A DNA stretch of 64,000 nt from Pseudomonas sp. R4-35-07 (GCF_003852235.1 NZ_CP027732.1:2046001-2110000), one strand, 5' to 3'; positions 37,324 to 47,031 are shown, counted from the stretch's first letter. Numbers and translations: made by a program. Notes: generated by a model from the letters alone, not told the origin.

Positions 37324-38022
37324 TTACTTGCGCACGGTGCGCTGTTCGATGCGCTTCTCGAAGGTGCCGCAGATGATCCGGTCGACGTAGATGCCAGGGG
37401 TGTGGATCTGCGCGGGGTCCAGCTCGCCCGGTTCGACGATTTCCTCGACTTCGACCACGGTGATCTTGCCGGCGGTGGCGGCCAGTGGGTTGAAGTTCTG
37501 GGCGGTGTGCCGATAGATGACATTGCCGAAGTGGTCGGCTTTCCAGCCTTTGACGATGGCGAAGTCGCCGGTGATGGACTCTTCCATCAGATAGGGACGG
37601 CCCTTGAATTCGCGGGTTTCCTTGCCTTCGGCAACCGGGGTGCCGACGCCGGTGGCGGTGAAGAAGGCCGGGATGCCAGCACCGCCTGCACGCATTTTTT
37701 CCGCCAGGGTGCCTTGGGGGGTCAGCACCACCTCTATTTCGCCGCTGAGCAGTTGCTTCTCGAACAGGGCGTTTTCACCGACGTAGGAGGCGATCACTTT
37801 GCTGATCTGCTTTTCTTCCAGCAGGATGCCCAGGCCGAAACCGTCGACGCCGCAGTTGTTGGAAACCACGGTCAGGTCACGGGTGCCTTTGCGCTTGATC
37901 TCGGCGATGAGGTTTTCCGGAATGCCACACAGGCCAAAACCGCCGGAGAGGACGGTCATGCCATCTTCCAGGCCTGCCAGCGCCTCTTCATAGGACGCCA
38001 CGCGCTTATCGAAACCTGCCAT
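37324..38022 (-). CDS. dhcA: CoA-transferase subunit A (3-oxoacid/dehydrocarnitine type)
   Basis: 232 residues of the alpha subunit, with [16 protein letters not shown] glycine loop (about 27-42) and [17 protein letters not shown] at 38022 has GAGG seven bases upstream; the longer frame to 38139 includes untranslated promoter. First gene of the dhcA-dhcB-atoB operon, divergent from the LysR gene at 38211. Confidence 0.88.
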   Translation of the reverse strand: MAGFDKRVASYEEALAGLEDGMTVLSGGFGLCGIPENLIAEIKRKGTRDLTVVSNNCGVDGFGLGILLEEKQISKVIASYVGENALFEKQLLSGEIEVVLTPQGTLAEKMRAGGAGIPAFFTATGVGTPVAEGKETREFKGRPYLMEESITGDFAIVKGWKADHFGNVIYRHTAQNFNPLAATAGKITVVEVEEIVEPGELDPAQIHTPGIYVDRIICGTFEKRIEQRTVRK

Positions 38023-38141
38023 ATGCACCTCGTTATTATTAGTGGGCCAGCCAATGGACCGAGTGTTGCGCCGACTGATTGATTTGTTAAGTTGTTTTTT
38101 TAGGTTGATTGGTTTGAAAAACAGCATAATCAGCTCCAAGC

Positions 38142-38205
38142 GGCAAGCTACAAGTATTGCCAGTGGCCGCTTTCACTTGCAGCTTTCAACTTGCAGCTCG
38201 GAGCT
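38142..38205. repeat. Imperfect GCAAGCTACAAG-type dyad
   Basis: A palindromic run of GCTCCAAGCGGCAAGCTACAAG and CTTTCAACTTGCAGCTCGGAGC around a short centre, lying in the dhcR/dhcA promoter region. A related copy occurs at 43489-43566. Confidence 0.5.
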
Positions 38206-38210
38206 AACCT

Positions 38211-39113
38211 ATGACCGTTAAACAGATGCGTGCCTTCCTGGCCGTGGCCCAGAGCCTGAGTTTTGCCGCTGCCTGTGAGCGCCTGCACCTGTCCCAGTCG
38301 GCGCTGAGCTTGACTATCAAAGGCCTCGAGGAAGGGCTGGGTGGACGCCTGTTCAGTCGCAATACGCGCAATGTAGCGCTCACGCCTGAGGGCGAATCGC
38401 TGCTCCCGCTGGCTCGCCGTTTGATTGCTGACTGGGACAACGCGGAGGACGAACTGCGTCAACGCTTCACCTTGCAACGTGGGCGCGTGACGGTGGCGGC
38501 AATGCCGTCATTTGCCGGTAACCTGCTGCCGCCGATCCTGAAGATATTCCGCGCCCGTTACCCGCAGGTGAACGTGACGGTGCATGACCTGATCAACGAG
38601 CAGGTGCTGGAGATGGTTCGCGACCGCCAGGTGGAATTGGGCGTAGCGTTCGAACCGTCCGACGGTTCGTCATTGGCATTCACGCCGTTGTACCTGGACC
38701 GATTCATTGCCGTGGTACCGGGAGATTCGCCGTTGGCGCAATTGAACGAGATCGACTGGAAAAGCCTGTTGGAACACCCCTTCATTACCCTTCAGCGCCC
38801 ATCGACCGTACGGGTAATGCTCGAAGAGCACCTGGGTGCCTTGCAGATGAAACTGCCGGTTGCGCTGGAAAGTCATCAACTGGCCACAGTGGGCAAGATG
38901 GTTGCCAGCGGCTTGGGCGTCAGCGCTGTGCCCGCGTTGTGCGCGCGGCAGATGGAGGAGGCGGGCGCCCATTGCATCACCTTGACCGGCCCGGTGATCG
39001 AGCGGCCCATTGGGGTACTGACCAAACCAGGGCATGAACTGTCGGCGGCGGCGCAGGTATTGTTTGATATCTTTCAGGATGAAGCGAAGAAGGGGCGGTT
39101 TCCGACGTTCTGA
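38211..39113 (+). CDS. dhcR: LysR-type regulator, DhcR-like
   Basis: 300 residues: winged helix-turn-helix (MTVKQMRAFLAVAQSLSFAA ... LHLSQSALSLTIKGLE) and effector-binding domain. It is divergent from and directly facing dhcA, the usual arrangement for a LysR activator of the adjacent operon, here responding to dehydrocarnitine or a related acid. The short gap of about 190 bases holds a repeat dyad and the two promoters. Confidence 0.83.
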   Translation: MTVKQMRAFLAVAQSLSFAAACERLHLSQSALSLTIKGLEEGLGGRLFSRNTRNVALTPEGESLLPLARRLIADWDNAEDELRQRFTLQRGRVTVAAMPSFAGNLLPPILKIFRARYPQVNVTVHDLINEQVLEMVRDRQVELGVAFEPSDGSSLAFTPLYLDRFIAVVPGDSPLAQLNEIDWKSLLEHPFITLQRPSTVRVMLEEHLGALQMKLPVALESHQLATVGKMVASGLGVSAVPALCARQMEEAGAHCITLTGPVIERPIGVLTKPGHELSAAAQVLFDIFQDEAKKGRFPTF

Positions 39114-39129
39114 AGTTCACATAACAAAA

Positions 39130-39155
39130 GTGGGGGCTGGCAAGCCAGCTCCCAC
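39130..39155. repeat. REP-like hairpin
   Basis: GTGGGGGCTGGCAAGCCAGC and CTCCCAC form a perfect stem between two convergent genes; could act as a transcription stop. Confidence 0.6.
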
Positions 39156-39172
39156 AATAGATCAAGTACTAC

Positions 39173-39502
39173 TTAGTAGTAACGGTCGATCACTTTAACT
39201 TGCGAGCTGTCTTTGAAAGAGGCCCAGGCATTGTTAAGTGTGTCGAACACCTGCTCGATAAAGTTGCGATCGGCTGCGGCTTTCTTGCCGACATAACCCT
39301 GGCCACGACGGTACATCTTCAGGCGCGCCGCCAGTTCGCGGTGATTGCGGTCGAACTCGGCTTCTTCGGTGTGGGGCGCCAGGCAGTCAAGTTGAACTTC
39401 GCCCGATTTGCCAATCCACAGGATATGGTCGTCGAGTGTGTCTTTCTGCGCTGCGAACATCTCAGCCAATTCATCGATAGTTGGTTGGTTGTTCAGATTC
39501 AT
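39173..39502 (-). CDS. Conserved hypothetical protein (109 aa)
   Basis: 109 residues, acidic at the N-terminus (IDELAEMFAAQKDTLDDHIL) with AELAARLKMYRRGQGYVGKKAA in the middle and ending DSSQVKVIDRYY. Well composed and clearly coding by codon use; no domain, signal or membrane segment recognised. It faces the LysR gene convergently. Confidence 0.7.
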   Translation of the reverse strand: MNLNNQPTIDELAEMFAAQKDTLDDHILWIGKSGEVQLDCLAPHTEEAEFDRNHRELAARLKMYRRGQGYVGKKAAADRNFIEQVFDTLNNAWASFKDSSQVKVIDRYY

Positions 39503-40009
39503 GTGTAAGCCCCTTGACCAGTTGGCGATCTATCAATTGATTCATTGAAACTTCAAGTTGTCTCCGGCTCAGAAAACCGGGCGTCAGTGACGGTCTGCCG
39601 AATACGGGCAGGGTCTTGAACCTGATGCATGTAGTCTTGCTGATGAACTGCTACGCAATGCTTTCATAACGAAGACAAGCAGCGCTTAAGCTCCTTGTAC
39701 CGAGCCCCTTCGGGGCCAGTCAGCTTCATCAATCTGCCTTGTGGGCAGTGCACATCCGGAAAACAGCTCGGCGGTCAGACGAGCCTGTTCAAAACGCGTG
39801 TTACCAACACTCCCGATCCGGGAGACGTCTCGATAATGCAAGGGCAAAAAGCTTACGTCAACGATTATGTAGTGATTATTTTCAGACACTACATAAATCG
39901 CTGTGAGGGCGGGAAGATGCGGGAAATCGTGACTTGGGCGTCATTTTTTGGGGCGGCTGGTCTCAGGAGTAACTAGTGTTTCCTGGGTGCACATTGCGAC
40001 TGTAAGTTT
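39503..40009. other. Gene-poor stretch with a possible decayed coding segment
   Basis: About 500 bases without a confident gene. The forward frame 39695-39976 stays open for 93 codons and reads reasonably (GGQTSLFKTRVTNTPDPGD, KAYVNDYVVIIFRHYINRC), but starts only with a TTG lacking a ribosome site. An ATG at 39836 has GGGAGA ten bases upstream. A GAGCCCC/GGGGC hairpin lies near 39702. It may be a gene fragment. Confidence 0.35.
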
Positions 40010-40034
40010 TTCGCGAGCAAGCTCGCTCCTACAG
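40010..40034. repeat. Single REP (TGTAGGAGCGAGCTTGCTCG type) overlapping a gene end
   Basis: The hairpin includes the stop codon of the sirtuin gene (TAG at 40029-40031). Confidence 0.85.
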
Positions 40035-40871
40035 TCGTTTGGCCAGCAAGGGCAGTAATTGCTCGCACGACGCTTCGATTTTCACCTGCAGCAGCTCATC
40101 CCCACGGGTCTTGCCCAGGTTGATCGCAATCACCGGCTTACCCTGTTCCACTGCCGCCTTGCACAGGCGAAACGCCGAGTAAGCCATCAGCGATGACCCC
40201 ACGACCAGCAGCCCCTCGGCATCGTGCACGGCAGCCATGGCCCTGGCGGCGATAGCGGGAGCTACGTTCTCGCCAAAAAACACCACGTCCGGCTTCAGTC
40301 GTTGGCCTTCGCAATGGGGGCAGCGTGGCACCTGGAAGTGCTCCTCAAGCGTAGGGTCGAGCAAGGTGTCACCGTCAGGCGCTTGCACCGCATGGACGTG
40401 CGCAAAGTGCGGGTTGTCGATTTCCATCTGCCGCTGGACCACATCGCGCTCGCTGCGCTGCTGGCAATCCAGGCACAGCACCCGGTGCAAACTGCCATGC
40501 AACTCGATCACATCATGGCTGCCGGCCTGATCGTGCAGCGTGTCGACGTTTTGCGTGATCAGGCCGCTGATGACCTGCCGTTGCTGCAAGGTCGCCAGCG
40601 CCTGATGAGCCTTGTTCGGCCGGGCCAGGCGCACCCGTGGCCAACCCAGCATTGCCCTGGCCCAATAACGGCGCCGTGCTTGCGCGGTGGCGAGGAACTC
40701 CTGGTACATCATCGGCGCCTTGCCCCGGCGCACCCCTTCGCTGTCGCGGTAGTCGGGGATGCCCGATGAGGTGCTGATCCCCGCACCGGTCAGCACCAGA
40801 AAGCGTTTTTCGGCCATCGCCCGATGCAAGGTGTCGAGGTGGTCCTCTTGATGTTCCAGCGTGTCGAGCAT
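40029..40871 (-). CDS. NAD-dependent protein deacylase, SIR2 family
   Basis: 280 residues with the sirtuin NAD site TGAGISTSSGIPDYRD (about 28-43), the catalytic region QNVDTLHDQAG ... IELHGSLH, the zinc cysteines CLDCQQ ... CPHC, and VFFGENV. It removes acyl groups from lysines with NAD. It belongs to the longer SIR2 branch found in Pseudomonas rather than the short CobB. Starts nine bases downstream of the CBS gene, so the two are probably cotranscribed. Confidence 0.88.
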   Translation of the reverse strand: MLDTLEHQEDHLDTLHRAMAEKRFLVLTGAGISTSSGIPDYRDSEGVRRGKAPMMYQEFLATAQARRRYWARAMLGWPRVRLARPNKAHQALATLQQRQVISGLITQNVDTLHDQAGSHDVIELHGSLHRVLCLDCQQRSERDVVQRQMEIDNPHFAHVHAVQAPDGDTLLDPTLEEHFQVPRCPHCEGQRLKPDVVFFGENVAPAIAARAMAAVHDAEGLLVVGSSLMAYSAFRLCKAAVEQGKPVIAINLGKTRGDELLQVKIEASCEQLLPLLAKRL

Positions 40872-40879
40872 GAAGTCTC

Positions 40880-41320
40880 CTATTCGCCGCGGATGTACTG
40901 CTCCAATTGTTTAATCAGGTCAGCCTGTTCGGCGATGGCCTCTTTGACCAGGTCACCGATGGACAAAAGCCCCAGCAGTTTGCCGTCTTCCACCACGGGC
41001 AGGTGGCGTAGGTGACTGTCGGTCATGATGTTCATGCACGCTTCAACCGTTTTGTGGGTATCTACGGTGATGACCGGCGAACTCATCACATCATCCACCC
41101 GGGTAGTCACCGACGACAGACCCTTGAGGATAAGTTTACGTGCGTAATCGCGTTCGCTGATGATCCCGACCACGGCGCCATCCTTGACCACCGGCAAGGC
41201 CCCGACGTTTTTCTCGGACATCCGCACCAGCGCCTCGAATACGGTGTGGTCCCACTGGATAGTGTGGACGTCCTGGTTCTTCTGGTCCTTGGCTTTGAGT
41301 AATTCTGCGACGGTTTTCAT
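40880..41320 (-). CDS. Tandem CBS domain protein
   Basis: 146 residues composed of two CBS domains (HTIQWDHTVFEALVRMSEKN ... VVGIISERDYARKLI; VITVDTHKTVEACMNIMTDS ... LLGLLSIGDLVKEAI). Such stand-alone pairs bind adenine nucleotides and regulate partners. ATG at 41320 has GGAG upstream. Followed after eight bases by the sirtuin gene; a nucleotide-sensing link is plausible but unproven. Confidence 0.87.
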   Translation of the reverse strand: MKTVAELLKAKDQKNQDVHTIQWDHTVFEALVRMSEKNVGALPVVKDGAVVGIISERDYARKLILKGLSSVTTRVDDVMSSPVITVDTHKTVEACMNIMTDSHLRHLPVVEDGKLLGLLSIGDLVKEAIAEQADLIKQLEQYIRGE

Positions 41321-41452
41321 GGCGGCCACTCCGGTGTTGTTGTTAGTAGTCAGCGATTGCCCCTACAGAATCCTAGACGGGCCACGTTGCAGCAAGGTCC
41401 AAAGCGGCGTTAAACCCGTCGAAAAGCGTCATTCGCCGGTTTTTTTTGCGTT

Positions 41453-43402
41453 TTATCCGGCTTTTACCGGCTTTTTCGCCCTTTTGGGGCTGGCCGTCAT
41501 CTTGCGTGGCGCGCTCTTGCGCTTGTTTTTCCACGGTGTGGCGCCTTTGCCTGCCGGGCTGGCGGGACCGGTGATGGTCATGCGCATGCCATGACAGCGA
41601 GCCACCTGCTTGCTCATCCACGCCGCTTGTTTGGCGACAAACTCTTCCAGGCTCATTTCGCCGCTTTGCACCATATCCAGCGCCTGCTCCCAGATGGCGG
41701 TGGTGCCGGGGTCGGCGATGGCGCGAGGCACCGCGTCAATCAGGCTGAAAGCCGCTGCGGTGGCCGACAGCGCCTTGCCGTTCTTCACCAGGTAGCCTCG
41801 GTCCAGCAGGCCCTGGATGATCCCGGCGCGGGTGGCTTCGGTGCCGATGCCGGTGGTGTCCTTGAGCTTCTGCTTGAGCAGCGGGTCTTCGACCAGCTTG
41901 GCGACGTTTTTCATCGCTTTGATCAGGTCGCCTTCGGTAAAGGGCTTGGGCGGTTGGGTCCACAGGTCCTTGAGATTGACCTTGGCCACTGCACAGTCCT
42001 GGCCTTGCACCAGCATCGGCAAGGCTTGAGGCGCAGGCGTTTCCCTGCCTTTGGCGGGAGCAAGGGCTTCGGGCAGCGCGCGTTTCCAGCCCGATTCGAT
42101 GACGACTTTGCCCACCGCGCGCAACGCCTGGCCGGCACAATCGAAATCCGCCTGGGTACGGTCGTATTCATGGTTGGGCAGGAATTGCGCCAGGTAGCGC
42201 GCGCGAATCAGCGTGTAGACCGCACGGTGCTTCCCGGTGAGTTGCCCAACGTCCTTGCCGGCCCCTGTCGGAATAATGCCGTGGTGGGCGCTGACCTTGG
42301 CGTCGTTCCAGGCGCGTGAGCGACGATTGGGGTCCATGTAGGCCATCAGCTCGGCCACGGCTGCATCCGCGCGGCCGAGTGCGGCGAGGATCTTCGGCGC
42401 TTCGCTGTGCTGGCTCAACGGCAGGTAGCCGCAATCGCTGCGCGGGTAGGTGATGACCTTGTGGGTTTCGTAGAGGGATTGGGCGATATCCAGGGTTTCC
42501 TGGGCGCCGAGGCCGAGCTTCTTGGAGCAGATTTCCTGCAGGGTGCCGAGGTCGAAGGGCAGGGGCGCGACCTCACGCATGCGCTCGGTGCGCAGCTTAA
42601 CCAATCGCGCACTGGCAGCGCGGGACATGGCGTCAGCGGCGTCCCGGGCCAGTTGCGGGTTGAGGCAACGGCCCTGGTCATCGCAGGCATCGTCGACGGC
42701 GCGCCATTGGGCAGTAAAGGTCATGCGCTCGTGGAGCAGGTCCACGTCGATGGCCCAATACGCCACGGGTACGAAATCGGCGATGCTGCGGTCACGGTCG
42801 ACCACCAGGCGCAAGGTGGGGGTTTGCACCCGGCCCACCGGCAATACGCCCTGATAGCCGGATTGTCGCCCAAGCAAGGTAAACAAGCGGCTCATGTTCA
42901 TGCCGATCAGCCAGTCGGCGCGGGAGCGGCCCAGGGCCGAGTGATACAGGCTGAAGGTTTGCGCACCGGGCTTGAGGGCGGCCAGGGCCTTGCGGATGGA
43001 GGCCTCGTCCAGTGCCGACAACCACAACCGCTGGATCGGCCCGCGATAACGGCAATGTTCTACCAGTTCACGGGCGATCATTTCACCCTCACGGTCGGCG
43101 TCGGTTGCGATCACCAGTTCCCGGGCTTCCCCCAGCAAGCGCTTGACCACCTTGAACTGGCTGGCGGTCTTGGGCTTGACCTGCATTTTCCACGTTTGCG
43201 GGACGATCGGCAGGTCGGCGAGCACCCAGCGTTTGTATTTAGCGTCATAGGCGTCAGGCGGGGCGGTTTCCAACAGGTGGCCGATGCACCAGGTGACTGT
43301 GACCCCGTTGCCCAGCCAGCATCCATCGCCCCGGCGGCTGGCGCCGAGCACGGCCGCGATGTCCTTGGCCTGGGAGGGTTTTTCACAGAGGTACAGCTGC
43401 AT
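41453..43402 (-). CDS. topB: DNA topoisomerase III
   Basis: Type IA topoisomerase that relaxes and decatenates DNA. 649 residues from ATG 43402 (MQLYLCEKPSQAKDIA; a second ATG at 43408 is possible). The Toprim acidic triad is in ATDADREGEMIAREL, the active tyrosine in ITYPRSDCGYL, and GRVQTPTLRLVVDRD is conserved. There are no zinc fingers; the C-terminus is a basic lysine/arginine tail, as in TopB. Apparently monocistronic. Confidence 0.94.
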   Translation of the reverse strand: MQLYLCEKPSQAKDIAAVLGASRRGDGCWLGNGVTVTWCIGHLLETAPPDAYDAKYKRWVLADLPIVPQTWKMQVKPKTASQFKVVKRLLGEARELVIATDADREGEMIARELVEHCRYRGPIQRLWLSALDEASIRKALAALKPGAQTFSLYHSALGRSRADWLIGMNMSRLFTLLGRQSGYQGVLPVGRVQTPTLRLVVDRDRSIADFVPVAYWAIDVDLLHERMTFTAQWRAVDDACDDQGRCLNPQLARDAADAMSRAASARLVKLRTERMREVAPLPFDLGTLQEICSKKLGLGAQETLDIAQSLYETHKVITYPRSDCGYLPLSQHSEAPKILAALGRADAAVAELMAYMDPNRRSRAWNDAKVSAHHGIIPTGAGKDVGQLTGKHRAVYTLIRARYLAQFLPNHEYDRTQADFDCAGQALRAVGKVVIESGWKRALPEALAPAKGRETPAPQALPMLVQGQDCAVAKVNLKDLWTQPPKPFTEGDLIKAMKNVAKLVEDPLLKQKLKDTTGIGTEATRAGIIQGLLDRGYLVKNGKALSATAAAFSLIDAVPRAIADPGTTAIWEQALDMVQSGEMSLEEFVAKQAAWMSKQVARCHGMRMTITGPASPAGKGATPWKNKRKSAPRKMTASPKRAKKPVKAG

Positions 43403-43488
43403 GGTCATCACATCAGATCGGGTTGATGCCTGGCAGGATGCTTAGTCAGAGAGATTTGAGCAACCATTATCTGTATGGATGTACAGCT

Positions 43489-43566
43489 TAAAGTTTCAAG
43501 CTACAAGCTACAAGAAAGAGCCGAGTGGCTTTTACTTGCCGCTTGCAGCTTGCCCCTTAAAGCTCA
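43489..43566. repeat. Imperfect GCAAGCTACAAG-type dyad (second copy)
   Basis: TTTCAAGCTACAAGCTACAAG ... CTTGCCGCTTGCAGCTTG, related to the copy at 38142; it ends at the stop of the MHS transporter gene. Confidence 0.5.
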
Positions 43567-43567
43567 T

Positions 43568-45190
43568 TCAGTTGTTATCGATATCCACATGCCGGGTTTC
43601 CTTGAGGCAGAACAAGCCGACCACCAGGCTGACCCCGGTCACCACCACCGGGTACCACAAGCCATAGAAGATATCGCCGGTGTACACCACCAAGGCAAAC
43701 GATACGGTCGGCAGGAACCCGCCAAACCAGCCGTTACCGATATGGTAGGGCAGCGACATCGAGGTGTAGCGGATGCGTGTCGGGAACAGCTCCACCATCA
43801 GCGCCGCCAGAGGGCCGTAGCACATGGCGGCGATCAGGATCAGTGCCACGATCAGCACCACCACCATCACCTTGTTGACCTGGGCCATGTCCGCCGAGCT
43901 CGGGTAACCGGCCAGGGTCACCGCGCCGCGCAGTGCCGCTTCATCGAAGCCATCGATACGGACGTCACCGACGCTAACTTGCACCGGCGCGCCGGCCGGC
44001 GCCGCGACGCTGCTGTACGGCAGGCCTTGCTTGACCAGGAAGGTCTTGACCTTGTCGCACGGGCTGTCAAAGCGCGCCTTGCCCACTGGGTCGAATTGGA
44101 AGGTGCAAGTGGCCGGGTCGGCCAGCACGGTAATCGGTGCCTGGTGACTGGCCTGGTCCATCGCCGGGTTGGTGTAGTGCGCCAGGCCCTTGAAAATCGG
44201 GAAATACAGCACGGTCGCCAGCAGCAGGCCGAGCATCAGCACCGGCTTGCGCCCGACCTTGTCCGACAGCCAGCCAAACAGGATGAAGAACGGCGCGCCA
44301 ATCACCACACTGATGATCAGCAGCATGTTGGCCAGGGCCGGGTCCATCTTCAGGAACTGGGTGAGGAAGAACAGCACATAAAACTGCGCCGCATAGAAGG
44401 TCACCGCCTGCCCGCCGTTGATGCTGAACAGCGCGATCAATACGACCTTGAGGTTTTCCCATTTACCGAACGACTCGCGGATCGGCGCCTTGCTGGCCTT
44501 GCCTTCCTCTTTCATTTTCAGGAACGCCGGCGACTCGTGCAGGCTCATGCGAATCCAGGTGGAGATGCCCAGTAGCACGATGGAAAACAGGAACGGAATA
44601 CGCCAGCCCCACACCTCGAACTGGTCGCCGGTGAAGTAACGGCAGGCCAGCACCACCAGCAACGACAGCAGGAGGCCGAGGGTGGCGGTGGATTGAATCC
44701 AGCTGGTGTGCAAGCCGCGTTTGCCGAGGGGCGCATGTTCGGCGACATAGGTGGCGGCGCCACCGTATTCACCGCCCAGGGCCAGGCCTTGCAGCATGCG
44801 CAGCACGATCAGAATGATCGGCGCAGCGATGCCGATGCTGGCATAGGTCGGCAACAGTCCCACGCAAAAGGTTGCCACGCCCATCAGGATGATCGTGACG
44901 AGGAAGGTGTACTTGCGCCCGATCATGTCGCCCAGGCGGCCGAATACCAGCGCGCCGAAGGGGCGCACCACGAAGCCTGCGGCGAACGCCATCAATGCGA
45001 AGATGAACGCCGTGGTGTCGTTGACCCCGGCAAAGAACTGCTTGCTGATCACCGCCGCGAGGGCGCCGTAGAGGAAGAAGTCATACCATTCGAACACTGT
45101 CCCGAGAGACGAGGCGAAAATGACTTTCTTCGAGTCGTTGCGGGTGCTCGCATGTATCGCCGAGCCCAGGGGTTGAGCATGTTCTGACAT
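43568..45190 (-). CDS. MFS transporter, metabolite:H+ symporter (MHS) type
   Basis: 540-residue inner-membrane protein with 12 helices. MHS features are GTVFEWYDFFLYGALAA at helix 1 and RPFGALVFGRLGDMIGRK between helices 2 and 3, with the GGEYGGAATYVAEHAP stretch. It is longer than the usual 430-450 residues because of an insert of about 90 residues (ADPATCTFQFDPVGKARFDS ... VNKVM) between helices in the second half. Import of an organic acid or compatible solute is likely; substrate unknown. It may work with the adjacent GMC oxidoreductase. Confidence 0.85.
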   Translation of the reverse strand: MSEHAQPLGSAIHASTRNDSKKVIFASSLGTVFEWYDFFLYGALAAVISKQFFAGVNDTTAFIFALMAFAAGFVVRPFGALVFGRLGDMIGRKYTFLVTIILMGVATFCVGLLPTYASIGIAAPIILIVLRMLQGLALGGEYGGAATYVAEHAPLGKRGLHTSWIQSTATLGLLLSLLVVLACRYFTGDQFEVWGWRIPFLFSIVLLGISTWIRMSLHESPAFLKMKEEGKASKAPIRESFGKWENLKVVLIALFSINGGQAVTFYAAQFYVLFFLTQFLKMDPALANMLLIISVVIGAPFFILFGWLSDKVGRKPVLMLGLLLATVLYFPIFKGLAHYTNPAMDQASHQAPITVLADPATCTFQFDPVGKARFDSPCDKVKTFLVKQGLPYSSVAAPAGAPVQVSVGDVRIDGFDEAALRGAVTLAGYPSSADMAQVNKVMVVVLIVALILIAAMCYGPLAALMVELFPTRIRYTSMSLPYHIGNGWFGGFLPTVSFALVVYTGDIFYGLWYPVVVTGVSLVVGLFCLKETRHVDIDNN

Positions 45191-45255
45191 CGGGTAGCCC
45201 TCACAGTGATTATTTATTGTTGTTCCACTGTCGGCGCCAGGTGCGGCGCCGCTAT

Positions 45256-46902
45256 TCAGATTGCGTGAACCGTTTCTCTCTGCGGGGCGAGGCTCCTTGT
45301 ATTCGGTGAAAGGATCAGTTGCGCGGCCTTCTCGGCGATCATCAGCGTCGGTGAGCAGGTGTTGCCGGAGGTAATGCGCGGCATGATCGAGGCATCGGCG
45401 ATGCGCAGGCCCGGCACGCCATGCACGCGCAACTGCGCGTCGACCACGGCGTCCTGGTCATTGCCCATGCGGCAAGTACCCACCGGATGGAAGATCGTCG
45501 TGCCGATACGCGCCGCCGCTTCGTGCAGTTGTTCTTCGGTTTGCAGGGCGTCACCGGGCAAATATTCAACCGGTTTGAACTGGCTCAGGGCCGGGGCGGC
45601 CACGATCCGCCGTGTCAGGCGAATGGCGTCGGCGGCTACGCGCAGGTCTTCGGGATGGCTGAGGTAGTTGGGCCGGATCAGCGGTGCGTCCGCCGGGTTG
45701 GCCGAGCGTATGTCGATGCGCCCGCGACTGTGCGGGCGCAGGTCGCAGACCGATGCGGTAAAGGCCGGGAACACGTGCAGCGGCTCGCCAAAACGCTCCA
45801 GGGACAGCGGCTGCACATGGTATTCAAGGTTGGCCGAGGTCTGCTCCGGCCCTGAGCGGGCAAAAGCGCCAAGCTGGCTGGGCGCCATCGACAGCGGCCC
45901 GCTGCGGTCGTACAGGTAGCGCAGGCCCATGCCCATCTTGCCCCAGAGGGTGCCGGCGATCTGGTTCAGGGTGCGGGCGTTTTCCAGCTTGTAGATCAGG
46001 CGCAGTTGCAGGTGGTCCTGCAGGTTGCCACCCACGCCCGGCAGTTCATGAACCACGTCGATGCCCAACGGCTTGAGCACATGGGCGGGGCCGATACCCG
46101 AGCGTTGCAGGATGCCCGGCGAGCCGACGGCGCCGGCGCACAGTACGATTTCCCGGCGCGCTTTCCAGCTCAGTGGTTGGCCGTGTTGGCGCCCGACGAC
46201 CTGAGAAGCGCGACCGTTCTCCAGCACCACGCGATCGACCTCAACATCGGTCAACACGGTCAGGTTGGGCCGTTGGCGCACCGGTTTGAGAAACGCCTTG
46301 GCCGCATTCCAGCGCACCCCGGCCTTCTGATTGACCTGGAAATAGCCGCAGCCTTCGTTATCGCCCTGGTTGAAATCGCTGATGTTGGCGATGCCGCTTT
46401 GCTTTGCGGCCTCGCGAAACGCATCCAGGATCGGCCACGACAGACGCTGCTGCTCGACACGCCACTCGCCGCCGTCGCTGTGGAATGGCGAGGCGCCGGC
46501 AAAATGGTTTTCGCTGTGCTTGAACAGTGGCAATACGTCGTTCCAGGCCCAACCTGGATTACCTTGCGCCGCCCAGCCGTCATAGTCCTGGGCCTGGCCG
46601 CGCATGTAGATCATGCCGTTGATGGACGAACAGCCCCCCAGCACTTTGCCGCGCGGGTAACTCAATGCACGACCTTGCAGGCCTGCCTGGGCTTCGGTCT
46701 TGAAGCACCAGTCGGTGCGCGGGTTGCCGATGCAGAACAGGTAACCGACTGGAATATGGATCCAGGGGTAGTTGTCGCGACCACCGGCCTCCAGCAGCAG
46801 CACGCGATGGGCCGGGTTGGCGGACAGCCGATTGGCCAGCAAGCAGCCGGCGGGGCCAGCGCCGACGATCACGTAATCGTATTCAGCAGGTGCAATGGGC
46901 AT
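45256..46902 (-). CDS. GMC family FAD-dependent oxidoreductase (choline dehydrogenase-like)
   Basis: 548 residues with the FAD Rossmann motif VIVGAGPAGCLLANRL (about 12-27), the GMC signatures RGKVLGGCSSINGMIYMRG and GAVGSPGILQRSGIGP, and the C-terminal active-site block FHPVGTCRMG ... SGNTCSPTLMIAEK. It oxidises an alcohol to an aldehyde, membrane-associated. It resembles BetA/AlkJ-like enzymes but lacks bet neighbours. The MHS transporter lies downstream in the same direction and a LysR gene is divergent. Confidence 0.9.
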   Translation of the reverse strand: MPIAPAEYDYVIVGAGPAGCLLANRLSANPAHRVLLLEAGGRDNYPWIHIPVGYLFCIGNPRTDWCFKTEAQAGLQGRALSYPRGKVLGGCSSINGMIYMRGQAQDYDGWAAQGNPGWAWNDVLPLFKHSENHFAGASPFHSDGGEWRVEQQRLSWPILDAFREAAKQSGIANISDFNQGDNEGCGYFQVNQKAGVRWNAAKAFLKPVRQRPNLTVLTDVEVDRVVLENGRASQVVGRQHGQPLSWKARREIVLCAGAVGSPGILQRSGIGPAHVLKPLGIDVVHELPGVGGNLQDHLQLRLIYKLENARTLNQIAGTLWGKMGMGLRYLYDRSGPLSMAPSQLGAFARSGPEQTSANLEYHVQPLSLERFGEPLHVFPAFTASVCDLRPHSRGRIDIRSANPADAPLIRPNYLSHPEDLRVAADAIRLTRRIVAAPALSQFKPVEYLPGDALQTEEQLHEAAARIGTTIFHPVGTCRMGNDQDAVVDAQLRVHGVPGLRIADASIMPRITSGNTCSPTLMIAEKAAQLILSPNTRSLAPQRETVHAI

Positions 46903-47031
46903 TGGGGGGCTCGCTTGTTTTTCTTATTGGCTCCATCCTAGTTGTTAGTTTTCGTCTTAAAAATGTTAGTTTTTGCCCAGCTGCTGTGCGTTTTTAAACA
47001 GCGCTGCCCACGCGTGCGCAACGGAGGCGAT

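Noticed and set aside
36640..38082. 480-codon forward open frame
   Set aside because: Antisense shadow of dhcA and dhcB, whose families and active sites are clear.
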